A program made the position numbers and the translations under genes. The notes beneath the pieces are model-generated. The model saw only the letters and a list, made by a program, of their open reading frames with translations, had not been told where the DNA came from and made no database searches. 64,000 nucleotides of DNA from Paenibacillus dendrobii (GTDB lineage: Bacteria > Bacillota > Bacilli > Paenibacillales > Paenibacillaceae), in contig NZ_WUBI01000001.1 in the NCBI RefSeq assembly GCF_009807035.1, positions 1,612,001 through 1,676,000 of the forward strand. The letters run 5' to 3'. Shown piece by piece: positions 18,003-26,682 of this stretch; the stretch's first letter is position 1, and the number at the start of each line of letters is the position of its first letter.

Positions 18003-19098
18003 TCTCAGCCACCGCCTTTTTCACCAGTTCCTCAATAGCAACATAATCGTAATCATATCCGAAGTATTTTGGTCCAGCAGTCTGGATCCCTTTTTCCGTT
18101 CTCCACTTTTCATGAGCGGGCAGTCCAATCACCCGTACGCGTTTCCCGTATTTCAGGCTTTCCGTGGTCACAGGCGATAAGGTCTCGTAATCAACGAGAC
18201 AGATCAAATCCGGGGTTATTGCTGCCACTTGACCGTTCTTTTCGGCAACCAGGTTTTCATTTTGAAAATGAACCTTCATCTCCCCGCCTTTAAACGTCTC
18301 AATTCCTTCGAGATGCATGCGGCCAAGATTAAATCCGCCTTTCGTTTCGCGGATGACATCCACGATTTTACCTTGAAACAGCTCATAGCCCGACACAAGT
18401 TTCAGCAGGTCTTGAAGTTTATCCTTGGCGTCCCGGTTCTTCGATGTAATGATTTCTCCAATCTGCTGGGAGAGGGTCACAATATGATGAACTCCGCTTT
18501 GCTTCATTTGCGCACCTGTTGCCGGATACAGGCTTACCAAAGTACTGGCACCCATTTCAACCGTAGCCACTCTGGCGAGCCGTTCCGTCCATTTATTGTC
18601 AATCGTCTCGAAGATACCGATGTTCCCTTTTTCATCCGTAATCGCCATCGGTGTCGCCGGAATACCATCCAGGTTAAATGTCACCATTTGAAGCTCGGGG
18701 AACGCCCGGCCCATACCGTCGCAGTCGATCAGAGGCAATCCCAGCTGCGCCGCAACGACGATGGGAATCATGGAGTTGACGCCCCCCGCTTCCATAGGAA
18801 ACGTGCCGGCGATCTTTTCTCTTCCTAAGTAATTCGCTAATTTTTGAAAAACCTTTACAAACTCATCCCCTTTAGGGAATTTCTCCACGAGTACGGAAGG
18901 CGCCCCCATCATCGCGGCCGGAATGAAAAAGTCCTCATCCTTAATCTCATCGACTGACAGTAATTTTACAGGTCCAAACTTCTCAATGGCCGAGAGGGCC
19001 ATCAATTTTCCGACATATGGGTCCCCCCCTCCGCCAGTGCCCAGAAATGCTGCGCCGACGGCGATGTTTTCAACAGCTGCTTTATCTAAATATCTCAT
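17995..19098 (-). CDS. DUF917 family protein (hydantoinase operon partner)
   Basis: 367 residues with the glycine-rich start AVGAAFLGTGGGGDPYVGKL and PMEAGGVNSMIPIVVAAQLG, both characteristic of DUF917. The family is repeatedly found beside HyuA-like genes and nucleobase permeases and is thought to work with the hydantoinase, although the reaction is not established. The start codon abuts the permease stop (19099) and its end overlaps the next gene, so the three are one transcript. Confidence 0.85.
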   Translation of the reverse strand: MRYLDKAAVENIAVGAAFLGTGGGGDPYVGKLMALSAIEKFGPVKLLSVDEIKDEDFFIPAAMMGAPSVLVEKFPKGDEFVKVFQKLANYLGREKIAGTFPMEAGGVNSMIPIVVAAQLGLPLIDCDGMGRAFPELQMVTFNLDGIPATPMAITDEKGNIGIFETIDNKWTERLARVATVEMGASTLVSLYPATGAQMKQSGVHHIVTLSQQIGEIITSKNRDAKDKLQDLLKLVSGYELFQGKIVDVIRETKGGFNLGRMHLEGIETFKGGEMKVHFQNENLVAEKNGQVAAITPDLICLVDYETLSPVTTESLKYGKRVRVIGLPAHEKWRTEKGIQTAGPKYFGYDYDYVAIEELVKKAVAENV

Positions 19099-20364
19099 TT
19101 ACGTTTCCTCCAATATGACTGTCTTCTGAGCCGATAAACGATAGCCTGCATAATACATTACAAAAGAAATGACAATTCCGATCAACGGCTGATTCGGTAC
19201 CTGCGGCAAGCTTGGGAAGAAGGATAACACGACAGGGGTACAAGCTATAACCGCGCCTACAAGCCAGGAAACGACGCCAAGTTTATTCACGCCCTCAACC
19301 TCTTGCCAGCGGCTCTTACTCCCTTTGCCAAGCACCCAGTACGAAGCGATCATCACGCCTGCCACCGGTGGAATCATGGCCGACAAGATGGACATGATCG
19401 GTGTGAAATAGTTAAGTATGCCGATGACAGCCAATACAGTCCCGATGGTTCCCGCAATGCCGACGGCCCACTTTTCTTTTTCCTTCGATACGTTAAACAC
19501 GTTAATTAAGGCAAAACCGCCTGAAATGGCATTCACGAGATTCGTCTTCCAAGTAGCCAGGATCAGAATCACACCGCCAATAAACGGAGTCGTGATGCTC
19601 AAAAAGGTTGCTGTAATATCACTGGCTTGGTATGCAATCGTCAGCACAGCTCCTGCACCGATCATCAGCAAGCCTGCCGGAATAATCCCAAAAAGAGCAG
19701 CTTTCAGGACATCGGACCTTTTTCTCGAAAATTGCGAGTAATCCCCCGCGACAACCGCACCTAAGGCAAATGAACCCAGGGTTACCGCCAGTCCGTCCGT
19801 AAAGCTCATCGCTCCCTTTGGCTTATAATTCTGAATGATCTGCAGAGAGTCACCAGTCAAAGCTTCGAAAAGACCGTATACGCTGATTCCGATCAATAAA
19901 GGAACGGCAATATAACTGATCACCCGCAGCACTTTAATACCATACATAGCTGAAACTACCATCACGAGACCGCTGATGAGAGAAGCCAGCGGCACCGGGA
20001 TGTGAATTCCGGTCTCAGCTAGCAAGTTGGCCAAGGCTGCACCGCACACATTCGCCTGAATGCCGAACCATCCGAGGCACGCAATCGCGAGAATGATCGA
20101 AAGGATCGTCCGAGATCCTTTTTTGCCAAAGACCTGACCTGCAACCTGAACCGTCGGTTTTCCTAAATCCGTACTTTGAATACCCTGCAAAATCATGATC
20201 AATACAATAATCGAGTAACCGACCAACGTAACGAGCAACGCCTTCGATAATCCCATGCCTGTAATAAGCGCATTCCCTACCAACAAACTCGGGATGCTTA
20301 TGACCGCCCCAGCCCAGATGATCCCGAGACTGAACCAGGATTGATGTTCTTTAACGGCTTTCAT
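19099..20364 (-). CDS. NCS1 family cytosine/purine permease (CodB-like)
   Basis: 421 residues with about 12 membrane helices. The first helix pair reads WFSLGIIWAGAVISIPSLLVGNALI and a later loop has GDYSQFSRKRSDV, both conserved in CodB/NCS1 transporters. It likely imports the nucleobase or hydantoin-like compound processed by the two genes downstream. PucR, encoded upstream in the same direction behind a terminator, is the probable regulator. Confidence 0.88.
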   Translation of the reverse strand: MKAVKEHQSWFSLGIIWAGAVISIPSLLVGNALITGMGLSKALLVTLVGYSIIVLIMILQGIQSTDLGKPTVQVAGQVFGKKGSRTILSIILAIACLGWFGIQANVCGAALANLLAETGIHIPVPLASLISGLVMVVSAMYGIKVLRVISYIAVPLLIGISVYGLFEALTGDSLQIIQNYKPKGAMSFTDGLAVTLGSFALGAVVAGDYSQFSRKRSDVLKAALFGIIPAGLLMIGAGAVLTIAYQASDITATFLSITTPFIGGVILILATWKTNLVNAISGGFALINVFNVSKEKEKWAVGIAGTIGTVLAVIGILNYFTPIMSILSAMIPPVAGVMIASYWVLGKGSKSRWQEVEGVNKLGVVSWLVGAVIACTPVVLSFFPSLPQVPNQPLIGIVISFVMYYAGYRLSAQKTVILEET

Positions 20365-20446
20365 ATGATCCCCACCACCCTTATTCGTTCGAATGTTTTT
20401 TCTTATTGTAAAAGATCAAGTAGGGCAGCGTCTTTTTCTGAAAATA

Positions 20447-20492
20447 AAAAAAAACCCGATGTTTTTGTCCAATTGAACAAAACATCGGTATT
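20447..20492 (-). terminator. rho-independent terminator after pucR-like gene
   Basis: Read leftward, CCGATGTTTTGTTCAA pairs with TTGGACAAAAACATCGG and is followed by a run of nine T. It isolates the regulator from the permease operon. Confidence 0.85.
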
Positions 20493-20494
20493 TT

Positions 20495-22024
20495 TCAGTT
20501 ATGGATGAGACGGTAAACCATGCAGGCGGTATACACATCGTACGACTCCGAATTGACGGTTACGTCATATCCGATGAGTTCGCTAATTTTTTTAATACGA
20601 TATTTCACGGTATTTTTGTGGACGAACAACAGCTTGCTGCAGTCATCCATGTTCCCCTTCGCATCCAGAAGAAAAGTCATCAGCGTTTCCAACGCATCCG
20701 GGTCGTCCAATAACGGCTCCATGATGGACAAACATTCTTCTGTAATCTCTTCCCCTTGTTTACTCAGGTCTATAGCCCGGTTCATGGAACGGATTTCAGC
20801 CGCGGTGTATAGTTTGCGATGATGATAGATGCGTCGAACCTCTTTAGAAACGCCGTTTACAAGCTGGTACATTCGGCGAACATCCTGTGTGTCCCGCATC
20901 CTCGGAGAATAAACGATGCTTGATATTTCAGCAATGAGACTCGTGGTTTCGATATATTCCGCTGCGATTTCAAACTCATTGTATTTATAGGAGCAATTCC
21001 CTAGCAAAACGACAATGCAGTGATCGATTGTTTGAATGACCGCGGTTTTATAATATTGGGAAAGATGTGCTTTTAAGTCTTCCCTGATCCTTTTTTCCTC
21101 CGACAAATCCTGAATGTAAACGAGCCACATCATTTGGATGGCGGAAACGTCGATATACAGCAAACTGGCCAACCTGCGCATTTTTTCACTTTCATCATTC
21201 ACGATGGCTTTAACCAGAGCGTATTCGCTGACCTCGTTATGCTTATCTCCCCACAAATTGATGGCTACCTGTACCACTTCGCTGATTTGATCTACCGTTT
21301 TCGGCGGCAGCTTCGTATTTTCTTTAATGAGGAACAGGTAAAGAGCCTCTCCATTTTTTTGATGAACACGTTTGTATTCAACAAAGCAGGACGAATTCAG
21401 CTCATCTTCTCCCATTCTACCGTTCAAAATGGAAGGAGCCATGGACCGGATCAGATCCTCAACATGGAGCGATGAATTACGCGGCCACATGACACGATTG
21501 ATAATATCCAGGTTGCTGTTTGTTAGAATGATGTTCGCTTTCATCCGGTCCGACAGCAGTTTAAGGGTAATTTCCACGCTCCGCAAATGTTCCGGCAATA
21601 GTGAGACCTTTTCCAGTGTTTCATTCACGAAATGCTCATTCATATTCTGATTGCTTACGATCATCTCCATGACTTCATAAATGACTTCATTGTACCTAAG
21701 AGAGTAATCGTTTCTCGGCATGCAAATGATAATAAAATTCAGAGATTCGGCCAGCTCGAGTACTTCATCGGCTATATCCGGCATCACAATGCCAACATAG
21801 TACAAAATCAAGCCCACTTCACCAAGATCATGCAAATATTGAACCGTTTTGCACTGTTGTTCCACACTGTCCTTAATGGAATAAAAAGAACTGATGACCA
21901 GCTCTTCGGCATACCATTCTTCTTGAACGGTTTGAATAATTCGCGAGAAAAAATTGACATCCGCCACCTCTAAAACAGATAAAGAGGAAATGGTCTGATG
22001 GAGCCTGCTTGTTCCAGTGACCAC
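20495..22024 (-). CDS. PucR family transcriptional regulator; start codon uncertain
   Basis: From GTG at 22024 the protein has 509 residues. The C-terminal segment TLMTFLLDAKGNMDDCSKLLFVHKNTVKYRI is the PucR HTH; the N-terminal region is the purine-catabolism sensor domain. The family normally begins M-x-V-K-D-L-L-x-L-P. Exactly that sequence (VTVKDLLQLPSFRGAQ) is encoded in frame upstream of the GTG, but the frame opens only after TGA at 22081-22079 and offers ATT (22078), with no ATG, GTG or TTG before 22024. Either ATT is used, or the original start was mutated and a version lacking 18 residues is made from GTG (GAGGGG upstream). Likely controls the permease/hydantoinase operon. Confidence 0.82.
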   Translation of the reverse strand: MVTGTSRLHQTISSLSVLEVADVNFFSRIIQTVQEEWYAEELVISSFYSIKDSVEQQCKTVQYLHDLGEVGLILYYVGIVMPDIADEVLELAESLNFIIICMPRNDYSLRYNEVIYEVMEMIVSNQNMNEHFVNETLEKVSLLPEHLRSVEITLKLLSDRMKANIILTNSNLDIINRVMWPRNSSLHVEDLIRSMAPSILNGRMGEDELNSSCFVEYKRVHQKNGEALYLFLIKENTKLPPKTVDQISEVVQVAINLWGDKHNEVSEYALVKAIVNDESEKMRRLASLLYIDVSAIQMMWLVYIQDLSEEKRIREDLKAHLSQYYKTAVIQTIDHCIVVLLGNCSYKYNEFEIAAEYIETTSLIAEISSIVYSPRMRDTQDVRRMYQLVNGVSKEVRRIYHHRKLYTAAEIRSMNRAIDLSKQGEEITEECLSIMEPLLDDPDALETLMTFLLDAKGNMDDCSKLLFVHKNTVKYRIKKISELIGYDVTVNSESYDVYTACMVYRLIHN

Positions 22025-22356
22025 CTGAGCCCCTCTAAACGAAGGAAGTTGCAGTAAATCTTTTACGGTTACCCCAATTCAACCACCACTTTTTTGTTCG
22101 ATTCAAGCTGTTTTCCAACAAGGAGATTCCTCGCAGAAACAGCCTGTTAAAACCAAGCGATGATGCTCGGCATAACGCAGCAAATAGGCTTCGTTACTAT
22201 TAGTATAACCCTCGTATGATAAGTAACCAAGTAAGTTCCTTTGCCAACTATGAAATTATTTGCATACTCGGCCAGTTTCACGAAGATGCTGAGTTAGGGT
22301 AACCCATTATTTTCCTGATTTTATCGCAAGAAGCCGATGCCTCTTCAAATCCTCAT
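22025..22356. other. intergenic stretch with one C-terminal ORF remnant
   Basis: Apart from the in-frame upstream extension of the pucR-like gene (to 22078), this gap contains a minus-strand frame of about 50 codons without a start that ends CFCEESPCWKTA before a stop near 22107. It reads like a protein tail (HSWQRNLLGYLSYEGYT) but I do not recognise it. No repeat or promoter is convincing here. Confidence 0.3.
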
Positions 22357-22971
22357 CTACTTAAGAAAATCCAAATATATCCTTACAAGTTGACTTAGAA
22401 TCTCAATATCTTCCTCAACATTATGGGTCTCAAAGGAATGATTTGCATTAGGAATTTCAATGACCTCTCTTACTTCATCTATGTTAATTTGGTTTGCAAG
22501 TTCATTATTAAACATCTCATCCTTTGTCCCATAAACCACGAGTCCATTAGACTTGTTGATATAACGAATTGTGTCTTTAATGGGTGTCAAAAATAAATGT
22601 CTTATGGGCATATCAAGTTTTCCATGAACTTCACCCGCAACGATTGTCCCTATGCTCTTACTAATAAAAATGACTTCATGATACTTGTTAATGATTCGCC
22701 GAACCGTTTCATGGCTATCTTCTATTACTCTCGGCAGGTCATTCATATCCAAATCCGTTCTCGCAGCTTGATATCCATATTCAAGTACCATTAAGTCAAA
22801 ACCACTTTGAATTGCGGAAGTTCCCGCAAAGTGTAGAATTGGCTTATGACAAGGATAGTTTTTTCCGGGAAACAGAACAACCAACTTGCTGTTTTCTTCA
22901 TGAAGTTGATAATATTTTTGGTTCATTTCAGTTTTCCAAAACGAGGGTACGGTTAGAATGTCTAATTTCAT
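22357..22971 (-). CDS. alpha/beta hydrolase-like protein
   Basis: 204 residues. VIFISKSIGTIVAGEV carries a nucleophile-elbow-like S-x-S/G segment, VVYGTKDEMFN the acid loop and IPNANHSFE the catalytic histidine, in the right order for an alpha/beta hydrolase. The elbow is K-S-I-G rather than the strict G-x-S-x-G. Related Bacillales proteins are annotated as hydrolases or esterases of unknown substrate. Lone leftward gene in the second cassette-like block. Confidence 0.65.
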   Translation of the reverse strand: MKLDILTVPSFWKTEMNQKYYQLHEENSKLVVLFPGKNYPCHKPILHFAGTSAIQSGFDLMVLEYGYQAARTDLDMNDLPRVIEDSHETVRRIINKYHEVIFISKSIGTIVAGEVHGKLDMPIRHLFLTPIKDTIRYINKSNGLVVYGTKDEMFNNELANQINIDEVREVIEIPNANHSFETHNVEEDIEILSQLVRIYLDFLK

Positions 22972-22995
22972 CGTCTTCTATCCTTTCCTAATTTC

Positions 22996-23010
22996 TTGAG
23001 ATACTCTCAA
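22996..23010. repeat. 15-bp palindrome TTGAGATACTCTCAA, copy 1
   Basis: TTGAGA and TCTCAA are a perfect inverted pair around TAC. It overlaps the stop of the NUDIX gene at 23007. Near-identical copies lie at 23996-24010 and 45851-45865, each at the 3' side of a cassette-like gene. Function unknown. Confidence 0.5.
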
Positions 23011-23546
23011 ATATTCATCTCGTCGTTAAACTCAATACAAAAAGGTTGTGTTTCAGTTTTTAAACAGTATTCTATTCTTTGTCTAAAGTTTTTCCATTTA
23101 ACTTTTTCCAAGGCTTCTTCTATTGAAAAAAAACCAGAATCCAAGCTCTCTTCCGTTGTTATTAGTTCTCCACCAATCGGCTTTGCTAGAAATAAGGTAT
23201 TACAAATTGAGTTTCCAGTATTCTGAAAAATCCCGCAAAATTTGATGATTTCTATGTCTATCCCCGATTCTTCTTTGGTTTCTCTTATTGCTGCCTGTGA
23301 AAGGGATTCCCCCAGTTCAACTTGTCCTCCTGGCATTTCCCAACCCCTACGTGGCCCCTTAATGAGTAATATCTCTTGATTATCGTTAACGACAATAGCA
23401 GCTGCAGAAACAATATGCTTTGGTGGATTCACGGACTTAACCTCCAATGAATTAAAAGGATTTAATATGCTCTTCGCAGGTAAGTGACTAACAGGGAGGG
23501 GGTCAGACTTAGGATCGCAGTGGTTGTCTGGCTGATCCCGCTTCAT
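23007..23546 (-). CDS. NUDIX hydrolase
   Basis: 179 residues from MKRDQPDNHCDPKSDPLP; GGAGGG lies nine bases before this ATG, a better site than the upstream METELYF/MSKETRN candidates that overlap the neighbouring gene. The Nudix box G-x5-E-x7-RETKEESGI is complete and preceded by GPRRGWEMPGG. The about 50 residues ahead of the Nudix fold are an unusual polar extension. Substrate unknown. Confidence 0.85.
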   Translation of the reverse strand: MKRDQPDNHCDPKSDPLPVSHLPAKSILNPFNSLEVKSVNPPKHIVSAAAIVVNDNQEILLIKGPRRGWEMPGGQVELGESLSQAAIRETKEESGIDIEIIKFCGIFQNTGNSICNTLFLAKPIGGELITTEESLDSGFFSIEEALEKVKWKNFRQRIEYCLKTETQPFCIEFNDEMNI

Positions 23547-23592
23547 CGTATAACCCTCCAGTATTTTTGTTAATTTAATGTTCCTCGTTTCT

Positions 23593-23949
23593 TTACTCAT
23601 AAAATATAATTCGGTTTCCAAATGGATCTATTACACAACATTCTTCACTTCCCCATGGGGTACTCTCTAATCCAGGTCGTGAATAGTTATTTTGTTTATC
23701 CATTAGATTCTTTTGGAATTCTTTGATTCCGATTACTTGTATTCTTATTGCAGCTCCTGGACAGCAATCTCCATAATGTTCACTTAAATGTATCTTTACA
23801 TTATTCTTCGAAATCTGAATATATAAAGGCAAATCGGCTTCAAATCGATGTTCCCCATCCACATTGAATTCTAAGTAATCAATATAAAACTCCATTGCCT
23901 TCTTCACATCAAAAATTCGAAGTATAGGAACTATTTCTTGAAGCTTCAT
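23593..23949 (-). CDS. VOC/glyoxalase-bleomycin-resistance family protein
   Basis: 118 residues from MKLQEIVPILRIFDVKKAME, with GGAGG before the ATG. The pattern AMEFYIDYLEFNVDGEHRF and the final CVIDPFGNRIIFYE are the paired beta-alpha-beta modules of the vicinal oxygen chelate fold; the Glu in the last strand is a usual metal ligand. Such proteins act as drug-binding or glyoxalase-like enzymes and are common cassette genes. Just upstream (23974-23984) TTATAAGACG resembles a repeat right end. Confidence 0.85.
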   Translation of the reverse strand: MKLQEIVPILRIFDVKKAMEFYIDYLEFNVDGEHRFEADLPLYIQISKNNVKIHLSEHYGDCCPGAAIRIQVIGIKEFQKNLMDKQNNYSRPGLESTPWGSEECCVIDPFGNRIIFYE

Positions 23950-23995
23950 ACGGTTGACCTCCATATAATAGATCTTATAAGACGATTACAACTTC

Positions 23996-24010
23996 TTGAG
24001 ATACTCTCAC
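23996..24010. repeat. 15-bp palindrome, copy 2
   Basis: TTGAGATACTCTCAC, one change from the copies at 22996 and 45851, with shared flanks TTCT upstream and ATATTC downstream in the first two copies. Confidence 0.45.
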
Positions 24011-24109
24011 ATATTCGTTATTTCATTATTCTAAGAATCATTCTTTAACATCCTATTTATAAGCCCCAAGATAACAAAACATGGATATATCGAATCTTTG
24101 GGTTGCCTC

Positions 24110-24241
24110 AATTTCTAGACCAGTTTCTCTTCGGCTTTCTTGGGAATTGAACTAAAAATTATTTTGTTTCTTTCTTTTTATTTGATTAGAGTTTTCTACC
24201 CAAAAATCAAGATGAATATCAGATATTAGATCAAACCGAAT
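24110..24241 (-). pseudogene. N-terminal remnant of a calcineurin-like metallophosphoesterase
   Basis: After a good RBS (GGGAGGTGAAGAC) the frame reads I/M-RFDLISDIHLDFWVEN, the conserved D-x-H start of metallophosphoesterases, but the expected ATG is ATT. The frame stops after about 30 codons and SSIPKKAEEKLV continues in another frame. The rest of the enzyme is absent. The RBS and start sit right after a repeat end (TTAGGTGAAAT), as expected for a cassette gene. The 23950-24264 gap holds little else. Confidence 0.6.
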
Positions 24242-24264
24242 GTCTTCACCTCCCTTATCATATT

Positions 24265-24346
24265 TCACCTAACGTTCCTGTATTCACGACATCCCACTGA
24301 CTTAAGACTCTGTCAGGCACCGATGTGTGAACATATTGTTATAGGA
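24265..24346. repeat. attC-like palindromic repeat (short form)
   Basis: Left end ACCTAACGTTCCTGTATTC, then ACGACATCCCACTGACTTAA; right end TGTGAACATATTGTTATAGG. About 80 nt. The bases after its right end (TTATAGGAAGTCAG) are matched in inverted form before the next repeat (CTGATTTCCGATAA). Confidence 0.8.
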
Positions 24347-24369
24347 AGTCAGTACCTCGGTGAATATAC

Positions 24370-24876
24370 TTAACTCAAACTCTTCCAATCATCTGGTACA
24401 AGTAACCATAAACCAGGTATTACACATTTATTCTCTTTAATGTACTCCGAAGGAGTATACCTAAAAGGTTCTTTTAGTATTTGTTCAATCCTGTTCATTG
24501 TATCTTGATTTAATAAAGTTATATGTTGTTTGTCATAGAAGTGTATTATCGAGGATAATCTTTCTTCATCTACTTCGTAAGCTTCGTTTTGTAGTTCACT
24601 AAACCAACCTTCATAGTATTTCGATATAGGCCCGCCCATGCCATGAGGACAACCTGATAGATTGTTACTTGGATCTACATAACACCACCAAGTTACAACT
24701 GATATTAAAATCCCTATAGTAGAGACTTCATTGATAAACAACTTCATATTATCTTTCATTGTAATACAGTCAATATATCCGTTACCTACTGGCTGGACTT
24801 TATAACTCTTTAAAGAATATTCAAGCTGCTCAACAAACTGTTTCTTCCTTGTATTTAAATATTCAAAATACATCAT
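24370..24876 (-). CDS. conserved hypothetical cassette protein
   Basis: 168 residues, intact, flanked by attC-like repeats at 24265 and 24911 so it is the cargo of one cassette. Notable segment: SVVTWWCYVDPSNN then SGCPHGMGGP, with two cysteines and a histidine close together. No membrane segment or signal peptide. I do not recognise a function. Confidence 0.6.
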   Translation of the reverse strand: MMYFEYLNTRKKQFVEQLEYSLKSYKVQPVGNGYIDCITMKDNMKLFINEVSTIGILISVVTWWCYVDPSNNLSGCPHGMGGPISKYYEGWFSELQNEAYEVDEERLSSIIHFYDKQHITLLNQDTMNRIEQILKEPFRYTPSEYIKENKCVIPGLWLLVPDDWKSLS

Positions 24877-24910
24877 TGAAATATCACCACTTCCAGTTAA
24901 TTATTTGCGC

Positions 24911-24996
24911 TGATTTCCGATAACTTTTCGTGTTCACGGCGACACACCGACCGAGGGCGAATGCCCAATGCGTAAATATATTGTTATCAGAAATCA
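24911..24996. repeat. attC-like palindromic repeat
   Basis: Ends TGATTTCCGATAAC and GTTATCAGAAATCA match in inverted form at 13 of 14 positions. Contains GTGTTCACGGCG and the small hairpin GGGCGAATGCCC common to intact copies. Confidence 0.8.
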
Positions 24997-25018
24997 ATGT
25001 AGTAATAGTTATGAATTA

Positions 25019-25110
25019 GCTAAATACTCTTTTCAAACACTTGTTTTTTGAGTAAATCATCTTGATTCATAAGGAATCTAAAACTAGTCGAATCTTTTAA
25101 GTATGAAGGC
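25019..25110 (-). pseudogene. possible C-terminal gene remnant
   Basis: A frame without a start reads SYLKDSTSFRFLMNQDDLL and ends VFEKSI before a stop near 25020. It looks protein-like but is too short to identify. Confidence 0.25.
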
Positions 25111-25151
25111 CTGCCTCACATAGACAAGCCAAATTTATATCAAAACAATGG

Positions 25152-25646
25152 TTAATCGAGATTTTCTCTATACCACTTTCTAAGTTGATTAATATGAGCT
25201 TGATGATAACGGCTATGGTCAGCCATATGCCATATTCCCCAACGAATAGTTGCTTGCTTTTCATTCTCATGTCCAAAAGTTACAACTTTATCTAAATCAG
25301 CATCTGTTAAGTTCGTACAAGCTTCCTTCAACATTTCTAATATACTTACATATTGAGACATAAGTGTGTTCAAAGACATTCCTTTAACCATGGGAAGCCT
25401 ATTATTTTCATCTATCATGGGACCATATTGTTCCTTGAACGACTGAGGAAGTGATTCGCCTTTGATTCTAAAAATCCAATTCAAATCAACATACATGAGA
25501 TGTTTTATTAACTGAGCGGTACTATTAAAATTATTATTTGGTCCCTTGTAATCTACTTCTGCTTGCGACATTCCAGCAGTTATGAATTGTAATCGTTGGT
25601 CATTCTCTTTTACGGCAGAGTACAACATGCCCACAATGGGTGACAT
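25152..25646 (-). CDS. DinB family protein
   Basis: 164 residues from MSPIVGMLYSAVKENDQR, with AAAGGTG upstream. The three metal-binding histidines of the DinB/YfiT four-helix bundle fit HLMYVD and HMADHSRYHQAHI. Members include bacillithiol- or other thiol-dependent transferases, but the substrate here is unknown. Cargo of one cassette, between repeats at 24911 and 25711. Confidence 0.8.
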   Translation of the reverse strand: MSPIVGMLYSAVKENDQRLQFITAGMSQAEVDYKGPNNNFNSTAQLIKHLMYVDLNWIFRIKGESLPQSFKEQYGPMIDENNRLPMVKGMSLNTLMSQYVSILEMLKEACTNLTDADLDKVVTFGHENEKQATIRWGIWHMADHSRYHQAHINQLRKWYRENLD

Positions 25647-25710
25647 ATTGGCATCACCTTTTAAATCAAAAAGCATTCAAGTTCTGCCTCCTCGCTTTTA
25701 GAATTTCATT

Positions 25711-25800
25711 TCCGATAACGATTCCGTATTCACGGACCATTTTTTGTTCTCTTCTTTTTGTGAATTTTCGTTAATGGCTTGTGTTATCAGATATCCGTGC
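25711..25800. repeat. attC-like palindromic repeat, divergent interior
   Basis: CCGATAACGATTCCGTATTC then ACGGA at the left and GTGTTATCAG at the right. The interior is AT-rich. TTATCAGAAAT (24984) and its inverted partner ATTTCCGATAA here bracket the DinB cassette. Confidence 0.65.
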
Positions 25801-25912
25801 CTTTGATGAAGAATACACATGTTTTTCGATTCCTTTAATATTATTTATCTGCCAATATAGTAAACAAAGTGGTGTCTCCGTTATTTTAATCTGCCTTATA
25901 TGTATTGTCTGA

Positions 25913-26608
25913 TTATCGTATTCTTGCCAATGCTTTCTTTGCAGCTATTTTCCCGTTGTGCATTCCTGATTTTGAAATTTCTACAAGCTTATCTTTTGCA
26001 GGAGCATACTTGTGATATCCAATGATCTCACAGGCTCTTTCTTGTACATACTTATCTTCGTCATCTAAATACTTAACTATGGAATCAAGCTGAGTTTTCG
26101 GAGTTAAGACCATGATGGAATAAATATATTGACAACGCATTTCATCAGTAATTTGATTATTAGAGTTGATTAAGTTATTCAAATCAGAAATACAATTCAA
26201 ATCTTCTTCCAACAAGTTAGGATCACTATCTATATCAGCTGGATATTCTTTTTTTAATTCATGCCAATCTAAATCAGGATGTGATTCAAGTTCAGAAACA
26301 AATGTACTTATACTCCTGAATCCAGGCGATAGATCGGTTTCCTCATGATTTAAATAACATACCTTGTTCTTACACGTGCCCTGGACATAGATGCCGATAT
26401 AATTCGAATGATCATCAGCCCATAATGGAACAATATCTTGAAATACATCCATCTCAGACATAAAATCAGTTACTTCCATTATTTCTTCAATATCCATTAA
26501 CCTTAGATAGAATGTTGTATTGTTCTGTTTCAGATGATGAGATTGCAATACTTCTGTTTCCGCATCTGGTAGAGTAATGTTAAGTCTACTTAATAGATCT
26601 TTAATCAT
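25913..26608 (-). CDS. SMI1/KNR4-like plus HEAT-repeat protein
   Basis: 231 residues. The N-terminal about 130 residues (YIGIYVQGTCKNKVCYLNHE then RSISTFVSEL) look like a SUKH/SMI1-KNR4 module, known mainly from toxin-immunity proteins. The C-terminus, about residues 175-231, has HEAT-like helices: YLDDEDKYVQERACEIIGYH and KIAAKKALARIR. It could be an orphan immunity protein. Lone gene after the repeat at 25711; its downstream-to-gene repeat is broken. Confidence 0.55.
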   Translation of the reverse strand: MIKDLLSRLNITLPDAETEVLQSHHLKQNNTTFYLRLMDIEEIMEVTDFMSEMDVFQDIVPLWADDHSNYIGIYVQGTCKNKVCYLNHEETDLSPGFRSISTFVSELESHPDLDWHELKKEYPADIDSDPNLLEEDLNCISDLNNLINSNNQITDEMRCQYIYSIMVLTPKTQLDSIVKYLDDEDKYVQERACEIIGYHKYAPAKDKLVEISKSGMHNGKIAAKKALARIR

Positions 26609-26639
26609 ATCTATGCCTCCATGAATTACATCGCAAACT

Positions 26640-26682
26640 GAGGAGCCGCTAGGTTCAGATGCATGAATATAAATGTTAGACG
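26640..26682. repeat. right half of an attC-like repeat
   Basis: AGATGCATGAATATAAATGT then TAGACGATG matches the right end of intact copies (e.g. CGACGCATGAACATGGTG then TTATAAGACG at 43751). The left half is missing. Confidence 0.6.

Noticed and set aside
22996-24010. The exact 1000-bp spacing of two palindromes as a meaningful periodicity
   Set aside because: Only two copies share it and different genes lie between; coincidence is the simpler explanation.
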